Below, piece after piece: positions 1 to 9,303 of a stretch of DNA of 64,000 nt (the first letter of the stretch is position 1; each line of letters begins with the position of its first letter). The notes beneath the pieces were generated by a model. The model was not told the DNA's origin. It ran no database searches and saw nothing but the letters and a program-made list of their open reading frames with translations. The stretch covers positions 1-64,000 of the forward strand of contig NZ_JAGQDE010000005.1 of the NCBI RefSeq assembly GCF_018069755.1. Reading direction: 5' to 3'. The position numbers and the translations under genes are program-made. Source of the DNA: Ideonella aquatica. GTDB lineage: Bacteria > Pseudomonadota > Gammaproteobacteria > Burkholderiales > Burkholderiaceae_C.

Positions 1-1325
1 GAGGCCACCGCCGCGGGCGCCGAGGCCGGCAGCGCGGCCGAAGCGGGCGCACTGGCCACCACGGCAGGCGGCGCCACCGACGCGGCGAGCGCAGGGGGCG
101 GCGGCGGAGGCGGCGGCGGCGCCACCGGCTTGGTCACCGCCACCGGCGGCACCCCAGGCGCCGAGGCGGCCTTGCCGCCAACCGCCGAGGCGCTGGACAG
201 GCGCTTAAGCTCCTCGACGTTGCGGGTGAGCTCGGACATGCGCGCCTCAGCGGCCTTGCGCTCGGTGTCCTTCGAGATCTTGGCCTCGGGGGCGCTGGCG
301 GCTTTCAGACCGCCCTTGGAGAGCTTGAGCTGGTCGGGCGTCGGCGCGCCGTCGGTCTTGCGGTCCTTGACGGCGGCCTCGACCTTGCCCTGGGCCTGAC
401 GCGGCGGCTCGGCTGACTTGACCACCGGTGCGGCACCGGCCAGGCGCTGGCGGAAGGCGGCGAAATCAGCGCTTTGCGCCTGAAACACGCGCCGGGCCTC
501 AGCCGCCGGAATATCACCGGCACGGGCCTGGGCCTCGGCCACATCGAGCACGACGCCCGCCTTGAGACGGTTCATGTTGCTGCCGATGAAAGCGTCCGGG
601 TTGCCGCGGTACAGCGCCACCAGCATCTGGTCCAGCGACACGCCCGGTCGGGCGTTGGCGTTGGCGATGCTGGACAGCGTGTCGCCGCTCTTCACCCGGT
701 AGCCCTGGGCCGGCGCCGCCGGTGCCGCCGGGGTGCTGGGCGGGGTCGGTGCCGGCGGACGGGCTGCGGGGGCCGAGGCCGCCGTCGGCGCCACCGGCTC
801 GGCGCTGGGCGCGGGCTGTGGCCGCACCGGGCGGGCCACCGGCGCCTGCGCCGGTGCGTTGGACATCACCGGCGCGGTTTGCGGGGCAGGTGCCGGGGCC
901 GGCTTGATCGGCGGATCGATCAGCAGCGTGTAGGAGCGTTGCAGACGGCCTGAGGCCCAGCTGAGGTCGAGGATGACATCCAGGAAGGGCTCGCTGACGG
1001 CGCGGTCACCGGCCATGCGCAGCACCGGGCGGCCATCGGCGCCGCGCACCAGCGTGACCTGCACGCCTTGCAAGGCCGGGTTCATCTCGACCCCGGCCGA
1101 GCGGAAGGACTCGGGCGAGGCCAGCACGGCCTTGAGCGTGTCGGCCTCTTCGGGGGTGATGCTGCTGATGTCGATTTCAGCACGCAGCGGCTCGCCCAGC
1201 GCGGAGCGCACGCTCAGGCGCCCCAGGCCCAGGGCTTCGGCGGCGGGCGCGCTCAGCGCCAGCCAGGCCGCGATCGCCAGGCTGGACAGGGCCGTTCCCG
1301 CGGACGTTGTGGTGGTGTTCTTCAA
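1..1325 (-). CDS. fimV: FimV/HubP-family LysM protein, C-terminal part outside the window
   Basis: Inner-membrane/periplasmic pole-organising protein of the FimV family, which in other bacteria supports type IV pilus function and polar localisation. Visible: an N-terminal hydrophobic segment followed by the typical FimV N-domain (ALGLGRLSVRSALGEPLRAE, then EIDISSITPEEADTLKAVLA), a Pro/Ala-rich linker, and one LysM domain around residues 207-260 (YRVKSGDTLSSIA ... GSNMNRLKAGVVLDV), then a low-complexity Ala/Pro/Lys region with a short helical stretch. The start is taken as TTG at 1325 because GGAG lies 5 nt upstream and no ATG fits the frame; this start is inferred. The 3' end lies beyond base 1. 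It follows asd, as is usual in Burkholderiales. Confidence 0.85.
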   Translation of the reverse strand, partial: MKNTTTTSAGTALSSLAIAAWLALSAPAAEALGLGRLSVRSALGEPLRAEIDISSITPEEADTLKAVLASPESFRSAGVEMNPALQGVQVTLVRGADGRPVLRMAGDRAVSEPFLDVILDLSWASGRLQRSYTLLIDPPIKPAPAPAPQTAPVMSNAPAQAPVARPVRPQPAPSAEPVAPTAASAPAARPPAPTPPSTPAAPAAPAQGYRVKSGDTLSSIANANARPGVSLDQMLVALYRGNPDAFIGSNMNRLKAGVVLDVAEAQARAGDIPAAEARRVFQAQSADFAAFRQRLAGAAPVVKSAEPPRQAQGKVEAAVKDRKTDGAPTPDQLKLSKGGLKAASAPEAKISKDTERKAAEARMSELTRNVEELKRLSSASAVGGKAASAPGVPPVAVTKPVAPPPPPPPPPALAASVAPPAVVASAPASAALPASAPAAVA

Positions 1326-1429
1326 GGCGTCTCCGACAACGCTGGGCACAGACGCCTGGGCGGCTGCGCCGTCATCGATGGTTTTCTGCAGCCCCGCACG
1401 ACCCCCTGGTCGCACCAAGGCGAGAAAAC

Positions 1430-1458
1430 ACCATAGCAGCAAGCATATAGGCTCGCAA
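1430..1458 (-). promoter_or_regulatory. Candidate sigma-70 promoter of fimV
   Basis: On the minus strand TTGCGA, a 17-nt spacer and TATGGT lie about 105 nt upstream of the fimV start, in the only AT-rich patch of the 303-bp asd-fimV gap (1326-1628). Each hexamer matches the consensus at 4 of 6 positions. The rest of the gap shows only the hairpin next to the asd stop codon. Confidence 0.4.
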
Positions 1459-1602
1459 GCTCATCCAAAACCTGAGTTGATGCCGGTCGCGCTGTTTGCC
1501 CGCCCTGGCCCGACTTCATCGTTGCCAAGGGGCAACGAGTGGCAACGACTTGCAACAGAAACGGCCATCCGCCCCAGGGTCGGGACCGGACGGCCGGCGG
1601 AT

Positions 1603-1624
1603 CGAGCGGGCCATCAGGCCCTCG
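1603..1624 (-). terminator. Short hairpin just after asd
   Basis: The arms GGGCC/GGCCC, flanked by CGAG/CTCG with one bulged base and an ATCA loop, begin 4 nt after the asd stop. No T-run follows, so this is at best a weak or factor-dependent terminator. Confidence 0.3.
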
Positions 1625-1628
1625 ACGA

Positions 1629-2756
1629 TCACTGTTCCAGCAGGATGCGCAGCATGCGGCGCAGCGGCTCGGCGGCGCCCCACAGCAGCTGGTCGCCGAT
1701 CGTGAAGGCGCCCAGGTACTCGGGACCCATGGCCATCTTGCGCAGGCGGCCCACCGGGATGGTCAGCGTGCCGGTGACGGCCACCGGCGTCAGGTCCTGG
1801 ATGGTGGCCTCGCGGGTGTTGGGCACCACCTTCACCCAGGCGTTGTCGGCAGCGATCATGGCCTCGATGTCGGCCAGCGGCACATCCTTCTTCAGCTTGA
1901 AGGTCAGGGCCTGCGAGTGGCAGCGCATCGCGCCCACGCGCACGCAGAAGCCATCGACCGGCGTGGCGGCGGTGCCGAAGCCCTCGCCCTGGCCGAGGAT
2001 CTTGTTGGTCTCGGCCATGCCCTTCCACTCTTCGCGGGAGGTGCCGTTGCCCAGGTCCTTGTCGATCCAGGGGATCAGCGAGCCGCCCAGCGGCACGCCG
2101 AAATTGGCCGTTTCAGCGGCGCTCAGCGAGCGCTGCTTGGCGATGATCTTGCGGTCGATCTCGAGGATGGCGCTCTTCGGGTCATCGAGCAGGGCCCGGA
2201 CCTCGGCGTTGAGGGTGCCGTACTGGGTGAGCAGCTCGCGCATGTGCTGCGCGCCACCGCCCGAGGCGGCCTGGTAGGTCTGGGTGGACATCCACTCGAC
2301 CAGGCCGGCCTTGTACAGCGCGCCCACGCCCATCAGCATGCAGCTGACGGTGCAGTTGCCGCCGATCCAGTTGCGGCCGCCCTGGGCCAGCGCGTCCTTG
2401 ATGACCGGCATGTTGACCGGGTCGAGGATGATGACCGCATCGTCCTTCATGCGCAGCGTCGAGGCGGCGTCGATCCAGTGGCCACTCCAGCCGGCGGCGC
2501 GCAGCTTGGGAAAGACCTCGCTGGTGTAGTCACCGCCCTGGCAGGTGATGACAATGTCGCAGCGCTTGAGCTGCGCGATGTCGAAGGCGTCCTGCAGCGT
2601 GGTTTCGTTCTTCGCCTGGGCCGGGGCCTTGCCGCCGGCGTTGGAGGTGGAGAAGAACAGCGGTTCAAAGTGCGCGAAGTCGCCTTCGGCCTGCATGCGG
2701 TCCATCAGGACCGAGCCGACCATGCCGCGCCAACCGACGAGACCTACGAGTGCCAT
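1629..2756 (-). CDS. asd: Aspartate-semialdehyde dehydrogenase
   Basis: NADPH-dependent reduction of aspartyl phosphate to aspartate semialdehyde, the branch point to lysine/diaminopimelate, threonine and methionine; cytosolic. 375 aa, normal for the gammaproteobacterial-type Asd. Seen: N-terminal nucleotide-binding [13 protein letters not shown], the active-site cysteine in [12 protein letters not shown] (about residue 135), and the catalytic histidine in [13 protein letters not shown] start with AAGGA upstream. Lies between leuB and fimV, all on the minus strand; the 96-bp gap from leuB contains a GC-rich hairpin. Confidence 0.96.
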   Translation of the reverse strand: MALVGLVGWRGMVGSVLMDRMQAEGDFAHFEPLFFSTSNAGGKAPAQAKNETTLQDAFDIAQLKRCDIVITCQGGDYTSEVFPKLRAAGWSGHWIDAASTLRMKDDAVIILDPVNMPVIKDALAQGGRNWIGGNCTVSCMLMGVGALYKAGLVEWMSTQTYQAASGGGAQHMRELLTQYGTLNAEVRALLDDPKSAILEIDRKIIAKQRSLSAAETANFGVPLGGSLIPWIDKDLGNGTSREEWKGMAETNKILGQGEGFGTAATPVDGFCVRVGAMRCHSQALTFKLKKDVPLADIEAMIAADNAWVKVVPNTREATIQDLTPVAVTGTLTIPVGRLRKMAMGPEYLGAFTIGDQLLWGAAEPLRRMLRILLEQ

Positions 2757-2800
2757 TTCCAGTTTCCTTGTGTGTAGCGTGTTCCCGGACCCCTGACCTG

Positions 2801-2820
2801 CCCCGGCTTGCTCGCCGGGG
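2801..2820 (-). terminator. Hairpin between leuB and asd
   Basis: A perfect 7-bp stem CCCCGGC/GCCGGGG with a 6-nt loop lies 33 nt after the leuB stop. There is no T-run on the minus strand. It may reduce read-through or stabilise the leuB mRNA end. Confidence 0.35.
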
Positions 2821-2852
2821 TCCTGGAGGTGGGGCGAAGCAAAACCGAGCTG

Positions 2853-3947
2853 TCAGCTCTTAATGGTTTTGCCGGTGATCGCCGCAACCACGGCGTCACC
2901 CATCTCACGCGTGCCCACCTTCTGGGTGCCTTCGCTCCAGATGTCCGGCGTGCGGTAGCCGGCGGCCAGCACCGACTTGACGGCCGACTCGATGCGGTCG
3001 GCAGCCTCGGGTGCTTGGAGTGAGAAGCGGAGCATCATGGCAGCAGACAGGATTGTAGCCAGCGGGTTTGCAATACCCTTACCAGCGATGTCCGGCGCGC
3101 TGCCGTGGCTGGGTTCATACAGGCCCTGCTTGCGGTCGTTCAGCGAGGCCGAGGGCAGCATCCCGATCGAGCCGGTCAGCATCGAGGCCTCGTCCGAGAG
3201 GATGTCGCCAAACATGTTGCCGGTGACCACCACGTCGAAGGACTTGGGCGACTTGACCAGTTGCATCGCCGCGTTGTCGACGTACATGTGCTGCAGCTCC
3301 ACGTCGGGGTACTGGGCATGCACCTCGGTCACCACGTCCTTCCAGAACTGGAAGGTCTCGAGCACATTGGCCTTGTCGACGCTGGTGACCTTGCGGCCGC
3401 GCTGGCGGGCCGCCTGGAAGGCGACATGGGCGATGCGCTCGATCTCGGGGCGCGAGTAGCGCATCGTGTCGAAGGCCTCATCGGCGCCGGGGAACAGGCC
3501 GTCCACCGCGGTGCGGCGGCCCCGGGGCTGGCCGAAGTAGATGTCGCCGGTCAGCTCGCGGATGATCAGGATGTCCAGGCCGGCCACCAGCTCGGGCTTC
3601 AGGCTGGAGGCGCCCACCAGTTGCTCGTAGCAGATCGCCGGGCGGAAGTTGGCGAACAGGCCCAGGTGCTTGCGCAGGCCCAGGATGGCCTGCTCGGGGC
3701 GCAGCGGGCGGTCGAGCTTGTCGTACTTCCAGTCGCCCACGGCGCCGAAGAGGATGGCGTCGGCGGCCTTGGCCAGGTTCAGCGTGCTGTCGGGCAGCGG
3801 GTGGCCGTGCAGCTCATAGGCGGCACCGCCTACCGGGGCCTGCTCCATCTCAAGCGGCAGGTCCAGCACCTGCAGGACCTTGACCGCCTCGGCGACGATC
3901 TCGGTGCCGATGCCGTCACCCGGCAGCACGGCGATCTTCATGCTCAT
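2853..3947 (-). CDS. leuB: 3-Isopropylmalate dehydrogenase
   Basis: Third step of leucine synthesis: NAD-dependent oxidation and decarboxylation of 3-isopropylmalate to 2-oxoisocaproate. 364 aa, normal length. Seen: N-terminal [14 protein letters not shown], the arginine-rich substrate loop [20 protein letters not shown], the catalytic segment [13 protein letters not shown], and the family signature [15 protein letters not shown] with the metal-binding aspartates. ATG at 3947 is used; a second in-frame ATG at 3941 is equally possible. It is 27 bp from leuD, in the leuC-leuD-leuB operon. Confidence 0.96.
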   Translation of the reverse strand: MSMKIAVLPGDGIGTEIVAEAVKVLQVLDLPLEMEQAPVGGAAYELHGHPLPDSTLNLAKAADAILFGAVGDWKYDKLDRPLRPEQAILGLRKHLGLFANFRPAICYEQLVGASSLKPELVAGLDILIIRELTGDIYFGQPRGRRTAVDGLFPGADEAFDTMRYSRPEIERIAHVAFQAARQRGRKVTSVDKANVLETFQFWKDVVTEVHAQYPDVELQHMYVDNAAMQLVKSPKSFDVVVTGNMFGDILSDEASMLTGSIGMLPSASLNDRKQGLYEPSHGSAPDIAGKGIANPLATILSAAMMLRFSLQAPEAADRIESAVKSVLAAGYRTPDIWSEGTQKVGTREMGDAVVAAITGKTIKS

Positions 3948-3974
3948 CGTGTTCTTTCTTGCAATGTCGGGAAA

Positions 3975-4628
3975 TCAGAGCTGCGGCATCGAGGTGCCCA
4001 GCCAGGGCATCTTCGCCAGGCGCTCGGCCTCGTAGGCCTTGATCTTGTCGGCGTGGCGCAGCGTCAGGCCGATGTCGTCGAAGCCATTGACCAGGCAGTA
4101 CTTGCGGAAGGCCTGCACCTCGAAGGGCAGTTCGCTGCCGTCGCCCTTGACGATCACCTGGCGCGGCAGGTCAATGGTCAGGGTGTAGCCCGGGAAGGCC
4201 GCCACCTCGTCGAACAGCTTCGCCACCTGCGACTCGGGCAGCACGATCGGCAGCACGCCGTTCTTGAAGCAGTTGTTGAAGAAGATGTCGGCGAAGCTGG
4301 GGGCGATGATGGCGCGAAAGCCGTACTGCTGCAGCGCCCAGGGCGCGTGCTCGCGGCTGGAGCCGCAGCCGAAATTGTCGCGGGCGATCAGGATGCTGGC
4401 GCCGGCATAGCGCGGCTGGTTCAGCACGAAGTCCGGGTTGGGCCGGCGGCTGGCCGGGTCCTGGCCGGGCTCGCCCTTGTCCAGGTAGCGCCATTCGTCG
4501 AACAGGTTGGGGCCGAAGCCGGTGCGCTTGATCGACTTCAGGAACTGCTTGGGGATGATCGCGTCGGTGTCGACATTGGCGCGATCCATCGGGGCCACCA
4601 GGCCCTGGTGTACGGTGAATTGGTCCAT
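3975..4628 (-). CDS. leuD: 3-Isopropylmalate dehydratase small subunit
   Basis: Small (swivel-domain) subunit of isopropylmalate isomerase, working with LeuC. About 217 aa. Seen: [20 protein letters not shown], the typical betaproteobacterial LeuD N-terminus; [14 protein letters not shown]; and the [11 protein letters not shown] swivel motif. The ATG at 4628 is chosen because family members begin MDxFTVHQG. A GTG two codons upstream (4634) overlaps the stop of the preceding lipoprotein gene (GTGA) and could be used instead, giving translational coupling. Confidence 0.95.
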   Translation of the reverse strand: MDQFTVHQGLVAPMDRANVDTDAIIPKQFLKSIKRTGFGPNLFDEWRYLDKGEPGQDPASRRPNPDFVLNQPRYAGASILIARDNFGCGSSREHAPWALQQYGFRAIIAPSFADIFFNNCFKNGVLPIVLPESQVAKLFDEVAAFPGYTLTIDLPRQVIVKGDGSELPFEVQAFRKYCLVNGFDDIGLTLRHADKIKAYEAERLAKMPWLGTSMPQL

Positions 4629-4630
4629 GG

Positions 4631-4756
4631 TCACTTCTTCTTGGCAGCGCCTTCAATGGTCTCGCCGGCCTTCTGGATGTCCTTGCCCATGCCCTCGAAG
4701 GTGTTGCAGCCGGCCAGGACGAACAGCGCGGCGATCAGGGCGAACACGGTCTTCAT
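4631..4756 (-). CDS. Entericidin A/B-like small lipoprotein
   Basis: A 41-residue protein: a lipoprotein signal ([17 protein letters not shown], lipobox LAGC, Cys17) followed by a short amphipathic helix rich in Gly, Lys and Glu ([20 protein letters not shown]). This matches the entericidin family of small membrane-associated lipoproteins; in E. coli these form a toxin/antidote-like pair. Here there is a single gene between leuC and leuD. Its stop overlaps the possible GTG start of leuD, so it is transcribed and probably translated with the leu genes. Its role in the operon is unknown. Confidence 0.85.
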   Translation of the reverse strand: MKTVFALIAALFVLAGCNTFEGMGKDIQKAGETIEGAAKKK

Positions 4757-4773
4757 GCGGTGACTCCTTGCGT

Positions 4774-6198
4774 TCAGGCGATGCGACGGATGTCGACGAA
4801 ATGGCCAGCCATCGCGGCGGCGGCGGCCATCGCGGGGCTGACCAGATGGGTGCGGCCGCCGTTGCCCTGGCGACCCTCGAAGTTGCGGTTGCTGGTGCTG
4901 GCGCAGCGCTCGCCCGGCTCCAGCCGGTCGGCGTTCATCGCCAGGCACATGCTGCAACCGGGCTGGCGCCATTCAAAGCCGGCGGCGATGAAGACCTTGT
5001 CCAGGCCTTCGGCCTCGGCCTGGGCCTTGACCAGGCCCGAGCCCGGCACCACCAGCGCCTGGCGGATGTTGGCGGCGATGCGACCGCCCACGCGCTGCAC
5101 CACCGCGGCAGCCTCGCGCATGTCCTCGATGCGGCTGTTGGTGCACGAGCCAATGAAGACCTTGTCGACGCGGATGTCGTCGATCGCCTTGTTCGGCTCC
5201 AGGCCCATGTAGGTCAGCGCGCGCTCGATCGCGGCACGCTTGACGCTGTCCTTCTCCTTGTCGGGGTCGGGCACGCGCTCGTCGATGGCCAGCACCATCT
5301 CGGGGCTGGTGCCCCAGGTGACCTGCGGCTTGATCTGCGCGGCATCCAGTTCCACCACCTTGTCGAAGTGCGCACCGGCGTCGGAGTGCAGGGTGCGCCA
5401 GTGCGCCACCGCCAGGTCCCACTCCACGCCCTGGGGCGCGAAGGGTCGGCCCTGGACGTAGTCGATGGTCTTGTCGTCCACGGCCACCAGGCCGGCGCGC
5501 GCACCCGCCTCGATGGCCATGTTGCACACGGTCATCCGGCCTTCCATGCTCAGCGCACGGATGGCCGAGCCGCCGAACTCGATCGTGTAGCCGGTGCCGC
5601 CCGCCGTGCCGATCCGGCCGATGATCGCCAGCACGATGTCCTTGGCGGTCAGGCCGCGGGCCAGTTCGCCATCCACCCGCACCAGCATGTTCTTCGCCTT
5701 CTTGGCGAGCAGGGTCTGGGTGGCCAGCACGTGCTCGACCTCGGAGGTGCCGATGCCATGCGCCAGCGCGCCGAAGGCGCCATGGGTGGAGGTGTGGCTG
5801 TCGCCGCAGACCACCGTCATGCCCGGCAGCGTGGCGCCGTTCTCGGGGCCGACCACGTGGACGATGCCCTGGCGCTGGCTCATGAACGGGAAGTAGGCAG
5901 CGCTGCCGAAGGCCTTGATGTTGGCGTCCAGCGTGACCACCTGCTCCTTGGAGATCGGGTCGCGGATGCCATCCAGGCCCAGCTCCCAGCCGTCGGTGGG
6001 CGTGTTGTGGTCGGCGGTGGCCACCACCGAGCTGGTGCGCCACAGCGTGCGGCCGGCCTCGCGCAGGCCTTCGAAGGCCTGCGGGCTGGTGACCTCGTGC
6101 ACCAGGTGGCGGTCGATGTAGAGCACGGCGGTGCCGTCCTCCTCGGTGTGGACGACGTGTTCGTCCCACAGCTTGTCGTACAGGGTGCGTGCGGTCAT
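4774..6198 (-). CDS. leuC: 3-Isopropylmalate dehydratase large subunit
   Basis: Isomerises 2-isopropylmalate to 3-isopropylmalate with LeuD, using a [4Fe-4S] cluster. 474 aa. Seen: N-terminal [35 protein letters not shown] (active-site His/Asp region) and three cluster cysteines, one in [13 protein letters not shown] and two in [11 protein letters not shown]. The ATG at 6198 is chosen because family members begin M(S/T)ARTLYDKLW; the frame stays open 18 codons further upstream without a recognisable start context. It lies 16 bp after the lysR stop, on the same strand. Confidence 0.96.
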   Translation of the reverse strand: MTARTLYDKLWDEHVVHTEEDGTAVLYIDRHLVHEVTSPQAFEGLREAGRTLWRTSSVVATADHNTPTDGWELGLDGIRDPISKEQVVTLDANIKAFGSAAYFPFMSQRQGIVHVVGPENGATLPGMTVVCGDSHTSTHGAFGALAHGIGTSEVEHVLATQTLLAKKAKNMLVRVDGELARGLTAKDIVLAIIGRIGTAGGTGYTIEFGGSAIRALSMEGRMTVCNMAIEAGARAGLVAVDDKTIDYVQGRPFAPQGVEWDLAVAHWRTLHSDAGAHFDKVVELDAAQIKPQVTWGTSPEMVLAIDERVPDPDKEKDSVKRAAIERALTYMGLEPNKAIDDIRVDKVFIGSCTNSRIEDMREAAAVVQRVGGRIAANIRQALVVPGSGLVKAQAEAEGLDKVFIAAGFEWRQPGCSMCLAMNADRLEPGERCASTSNRNFEGRQGNGGRTHLVSPAMAAAAAMAGHFVDIRRIA

Positions 6199-6214
6199 GG
6201 CAGGCCGGAGAAGG

Positions 6215-7180
6215 TCAGGAAGGAATCGTCGCGCGGGGTGCGCGCGGGACAAGGATTGTCGGCGATGCGCCGCCGGCCGGCGAGACCAGCGGCACGTCGC
6301 GTGTCAGGGCATCGACGAAGCGCTGCACCACGGCAGGCAGCACCTCCTGGTCGCGCGCAGCGATCAGGTAGGTGCGCTGCGACCAGGCATCGAGCAGCGG
6401 CCGCACCTCGATGGCAAAGAGCCGGGCGAAACGCTCGGCCACTGCCGCCGGCAGCAGGGCCACGCCCAGGCCGGCATCGACGAGCTGGGCGATGGCGTCG
6501 AAGCCGCGCACCTGCAGCCGGGCGTTGAGCGTGCGGCCGCGCTCCAGCGCGCGCTGCAGCATCAGCTCGTGCACCGAGGCGCCGATGTGCAGGCCGACGA
6601 TGTCGTAGTCCAGCAGCGACTCAAAGGCCAGCGCGCCCGGCTCGGCCGCCAGCGCGTGGCCGCGCGGCAGGATCACCGCCAGCCGGCCGTCGCGGTAGGG
6701 CCAGGCGCGCAGGCGCTGATCGGACAGCGGCTGCGCAAAGATGCCCACATCGGCGCGGCCATCGGCCACCGCGGCCTGGACCTCGGCGCTGGTCAGGTCT
6801 TCCAGGCTGATGCGGATCTGCGGATGCTCGCGCGAGAACGCGGCCAGGTCGGCCGGCAGGCACTCGGCGATCGCACCGGCATTGGCGGCGATGCGCAGGT
6901 GGCCCTTGATGCCGCGGCTGAACTCGACCACCTCGCTCTCCAGCGCATGCAGCGAGGCATGCAGGCCGCGGATGTGGCGCACCAGCGCGCGGCCGGCCTC
7001 GGTGGGCTCCACGCCCCGCGCGCGGCGCACGAACAGCTGCACGCCCAGGCGGGTCTCCAGGTCCTTCAGGCGCTTGCTGGCGGCGGCCAGCGCCAGATGC
7101 TCGCGCTCCGCCGCCCGCGTCAGGTTGCGGGTCTCGGAGATCGCGAGCACCAGGTTCAGCGTGATGAGGTCGAAACGCAT
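6215..7180 (-). CDS. LysR-family transcriptional regulator
   Basis: About 321 aa. N-terminal winged helix-turn-helix ([20 protein letters not shown], then [20 protein letters not shown]) and a C-terminal LysR substrate-binding fold ([17 protein letters not shown] to the end). ATG at 7180; the upstream extension of the frame lacks family similarity. It sits immediately upstream of leuC and in the same direction, and diverges from the MCE transporter genes across a 240-bp gap, so it may control either side. The arrangement lysR-leuC is seen repeatedly in Burkholderiales (from memory). The effector is not known. Confidence 0.9.
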   Translation of the reverse strand: MRFDLITLNLVLAISETRNLTRAAEREHLALAAASKRLKDLETRLGVQLFVRRARGVEPTEAGRALVRHIRGLHASLHALESEVVEFSRGIKGHLRIAANAGAIAECLPADLAAFSREHPQIRISLEDLTSAEVQAAVADGRADVGIFAQPLSDQRLRAWPYRDGRLAVILPRGHALAAEPGALAFESLLDYDIVGLHIGASVHELMLQRALERGRTLNARLQVRGFDAIAQLVDAGLGVALLPAAVAERFARLFAIEVRPLLDAWSQRTYLIAARDQEVLPAVVQRFVDALTRDVPLVSPAGGASPTILVPRAPRATIPS

Positions 7181-7420
7181 CGCAGCACAGGAATGGGGGG
7201 CGACCGCTGCATGCACCGTCCCCGGGTGGCCATGGTCAGGCGGCCAGGGATCGGCTGGGAGAGGACCGGTGAGTCCAGCACCAACAGCCGCATCGCTGAG
7301 ACGGATGTTGCACGAAGGCTCAGGCCGGCGCACACGGGGTTTGACAAGCAAGCATTCGCCTGGCGCGAACGATACACCCACCCATCCGGGCTGCGCCGCA
7401 ATGGCCTTACAGTGGCACGG

Positions 7421-8554
7421 ATGGCTGAATCCGCCGCCCGATCACCCGCTGCCGCCCACTGGCGGTTCGATGGGTCGCAGGCCACCCTGGAACTGCAGGG
7501 CGACTGGCGCACGGCCGACACCGCGGCAGCCTGGTCGGTGCCCGCTGAGGTGCCGGCGTCAGTGCAGCGCGTGCAGGTGCTGGGCGCCGGTCTGCAGGGC
7601 TGGGACAGCCGCCTGGCCGCGCGCCTGTGGCAGCTGGGCGCCGAGCTGGCGCAGCGCCAGCCCGCCCTGGCACTGGACCTGACGACGCTGCCCGGCGGTC
7701 TGCGCGAGGTGCTGTCGCTGGCCAGCGCCTCCAGCACCCGCCCGGCCAGGCCGCCCGAGCCCGACGGCCTGGCGCGCCTGGGCCTGCTGCTGGCACGGTC
7801 GCTGGAACGCGCCACGGTGACGCTGGGCTTTGTCGGCGAGACGCTGATGGCCCTGGGGCGCCTGCTGCGCGGCCGCACCGCGATGCGCGGCCAGGACCTG
7901 CTGCACCAGCTGTGGGCCACCGGGCCGGCCAGCCTACCGATCGTCTCGCTGGTCAGCGCGCTGGTCGGCCTGATCATTGCCTACCTGGGCGCCGCCCAGC
8001 TGCAGCGCTTCGGCGCGCAGATCTACATGGCCGACCTGGTGACCATCGGCGAGGTGCGCGAGGTCGCCGCGCTGATGACCGCCGTGATCCTGGCCGGCCG
8101 GGTGGGCGCCGCCTTTGCCGCGCAGCTGGGCAGCATGCAGGCCAACGAGGAGATCGACGCGCTGCGCACCCTGGGCCTGGACCCGGTGGAGCACCTGGTG
8201 CTGCCGCGCACCCTGGCCCTCACGCTGATGGCGCCACTGCTCACCGTCTATGCTGCACTGGTAGCGATGGTGGCCGGCATGTTCGTGGCGGTGGGCATCT
8301 TCGCGGTCGAGCCGCTGGAGTACCTGGTGCGCAGCTTCAACTCGCTGACCCTGGCGCATGTGTCGATCGGCCTGCTCAAGGCCACGGTCTACGGCCTGCT
8401 GGTCGCGCTGGCCGGTTGCCGCCAGGGTCTGCACGCCGGCCGCAGCGCCCAGGCCGTGGGCGACGCCACCACCGCGGCGGTGGTGCAGGCGATCGTCTGG
8501 ATCGTGGTGGCGGCCTCGGCATTGACGATCAGCTTCCAGCGCCTGGGGTGGTGA
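7421..8554 (+). CDS. MlaE-type ABC transporter permease with N-terminal STAS-like domain
   Basis: Inner-membrane permease of an MCE-type lipid transporter. 377 aa: residues 1 to about 120 look like a STAS-like domain (WRFDGSQATLELQGDWR ... ALALDLTTLPGG), followed by an MlaE permease with several membrane segments (SLPIVSLVSALVGLIIAYLG; VAALMTAVILAGRVGAAFAA; MQANEEIDALRTLGLDP, a loop typical of the family). ATG at 7421; an in-frame GTG at 7412 is possible. The stop overlaps the ATPase start (TGATG). The upstream gap has a perfect TTGACA at 7341-7346 but no convincing -10 at normal spacing. Confidence 0.9.
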   Translation: MAESAARSPAAAHWRFDGSQATLELQGDWRTADTAAAWSVPAEVPASVQRVQVLGAGLQGWDSRLAARLWQLGAELAQRQPALALDLTTLPGGLREVLSLASASSTRPARPPEPDGLARLGLLLARSLERATVTLGFVGETLMALGRLLRGRTAMRGQDLLHQLWATGPASLPIVSLVSALVGLIIAYLGAAQLQRFGAQIYMADLVTIGEVREVAALMTAVILAGRVGAAFAAQLGSMQANEEIDALRTLGLDPVEHLVLPRTLALTLMAPLLTVYAALVAMVAGMFVAVGIFAVEPLEYLVRSFNSLTLAHVSIGLLKATVYGLLVALAGCRQGLHAGRSAQAVGDATTAAVVQAIVWIVVAASALTISFQRLGW

Positions 8555-9303
8555 TGGGCGAGGCGCTGGTCCATGTCGAAGAGCTGACGCTGGCCTGGGA
8601 CGAGCGGGTGATCCAGCGCGACCTGAACTTCGATGTCCGGCCCGGCGAGGTGCTGGTGCTGATGGGTGGCAGCGGCTGCGGCAAGAGCACGCTGCTGCGC
8701 CACCTGATCGGCCTGCAGGTGCCGGCCCGCGGCCGCATTCGCTACGGCGGCATCGACCTCGCCAGCGCCGACGAAACGCAGCGCGATCAGCTGCGCGAGC
8801 GCTTCGGTGTAATGTTTCAGGCCGGCGCGCTGTGGAGCTCGATGAGCGTGGGTGAGAACGTCATGCTGCCGATGCAGGAACTCACCACGCTGGCGCCGGC
8901 CGAGATCGAGACCCTGGCCCGCTTCAAACTGGCGCTGGTGGGCCTGGAAGGCGCCTTTGACGCCTCGCCGGCCGACCTGTCGGGCGGCATGAAGAAGCGG
9001 GCCGCCATTGCCCGCGCCATGGCGCTGGACCCGCCGCTGCTGTACCTGGACGAGCCCAGCGCCGGGCTGGATCCGATCACCTCGGCCCGGCTGGACGAGC
9101 TGATCCTGCACTTGCGCGATCATCTGGGCACGACCATCGTGATGGTGACCCACGAGCTTGACAGCATTTTTGCGGTCGCCGACCGCGCCCTCTTCCTCGA
9201 TGCCCAGGAGAAGACCATGACCGCGCTGGATGCGCCCCGCGCTCTGCTGCTGCACGGCCCCGAGCCCGTGCGGCATTTCCTGCAGGGACGGGCCCGGCCA
9301 TGA
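8554..9303 (+). CDS. MlaF-type ABC transporter ATPase
   Basis: ATP-hydrolysing subunit of the MCE transporter. 249 aa. Walker A GGSGCGKSTLLRHL, Q-loop region GVMFQAGALWSSMSVGENV, signature LSGGMKKRAAIARAMAL, Walker B LLYLDEPSAGLDP, and switch histidine VMVTHELDS. The GVMFQ..ALW..MTV/MSVGENV and GMKKR signatures are those of the MlaF/Ttg2A branch. It overlaps the permease gene by 1 nt and the MCE gene by 4 nt. Confidence 0.95.
   Translation: MGEALVHVEELTLAWDERVIQRDLNFDVRPGEVLVLMGGSGCGKSTLLRHLIGLQVPARGRIRYGGIDLASADETQRDQLRERFGVMFQAGALWSSMSVGENVMLPMQELTTLAPAEIETLARFKLALVGLEGAFDASPADLSGGMKKRAAIARAMALDPPLLYLDEPSAGLDPITSARLDELILHLRDHLGTTIVMVTHELDSIFAVADRALFLDAQEKTMTALDAPRALLLHGPEPVRHFLQGRARP

Noticed and set aside
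6131-7420. N-terminal extension of the MlaE-like permease frame by 430 codons
   Set aside because: The extension overlaps lysR on the other strand and shows shadow-frame composition; the permease similarity starts after 7421.
8554-9303. Calling the MCE transporter a classic mlaFEDCB operon
   Set aside because: mlaC and mlaB are missing, the MCE protein is too long and a PqiC-like lipoprotein is present, so the standard symbols were left out.
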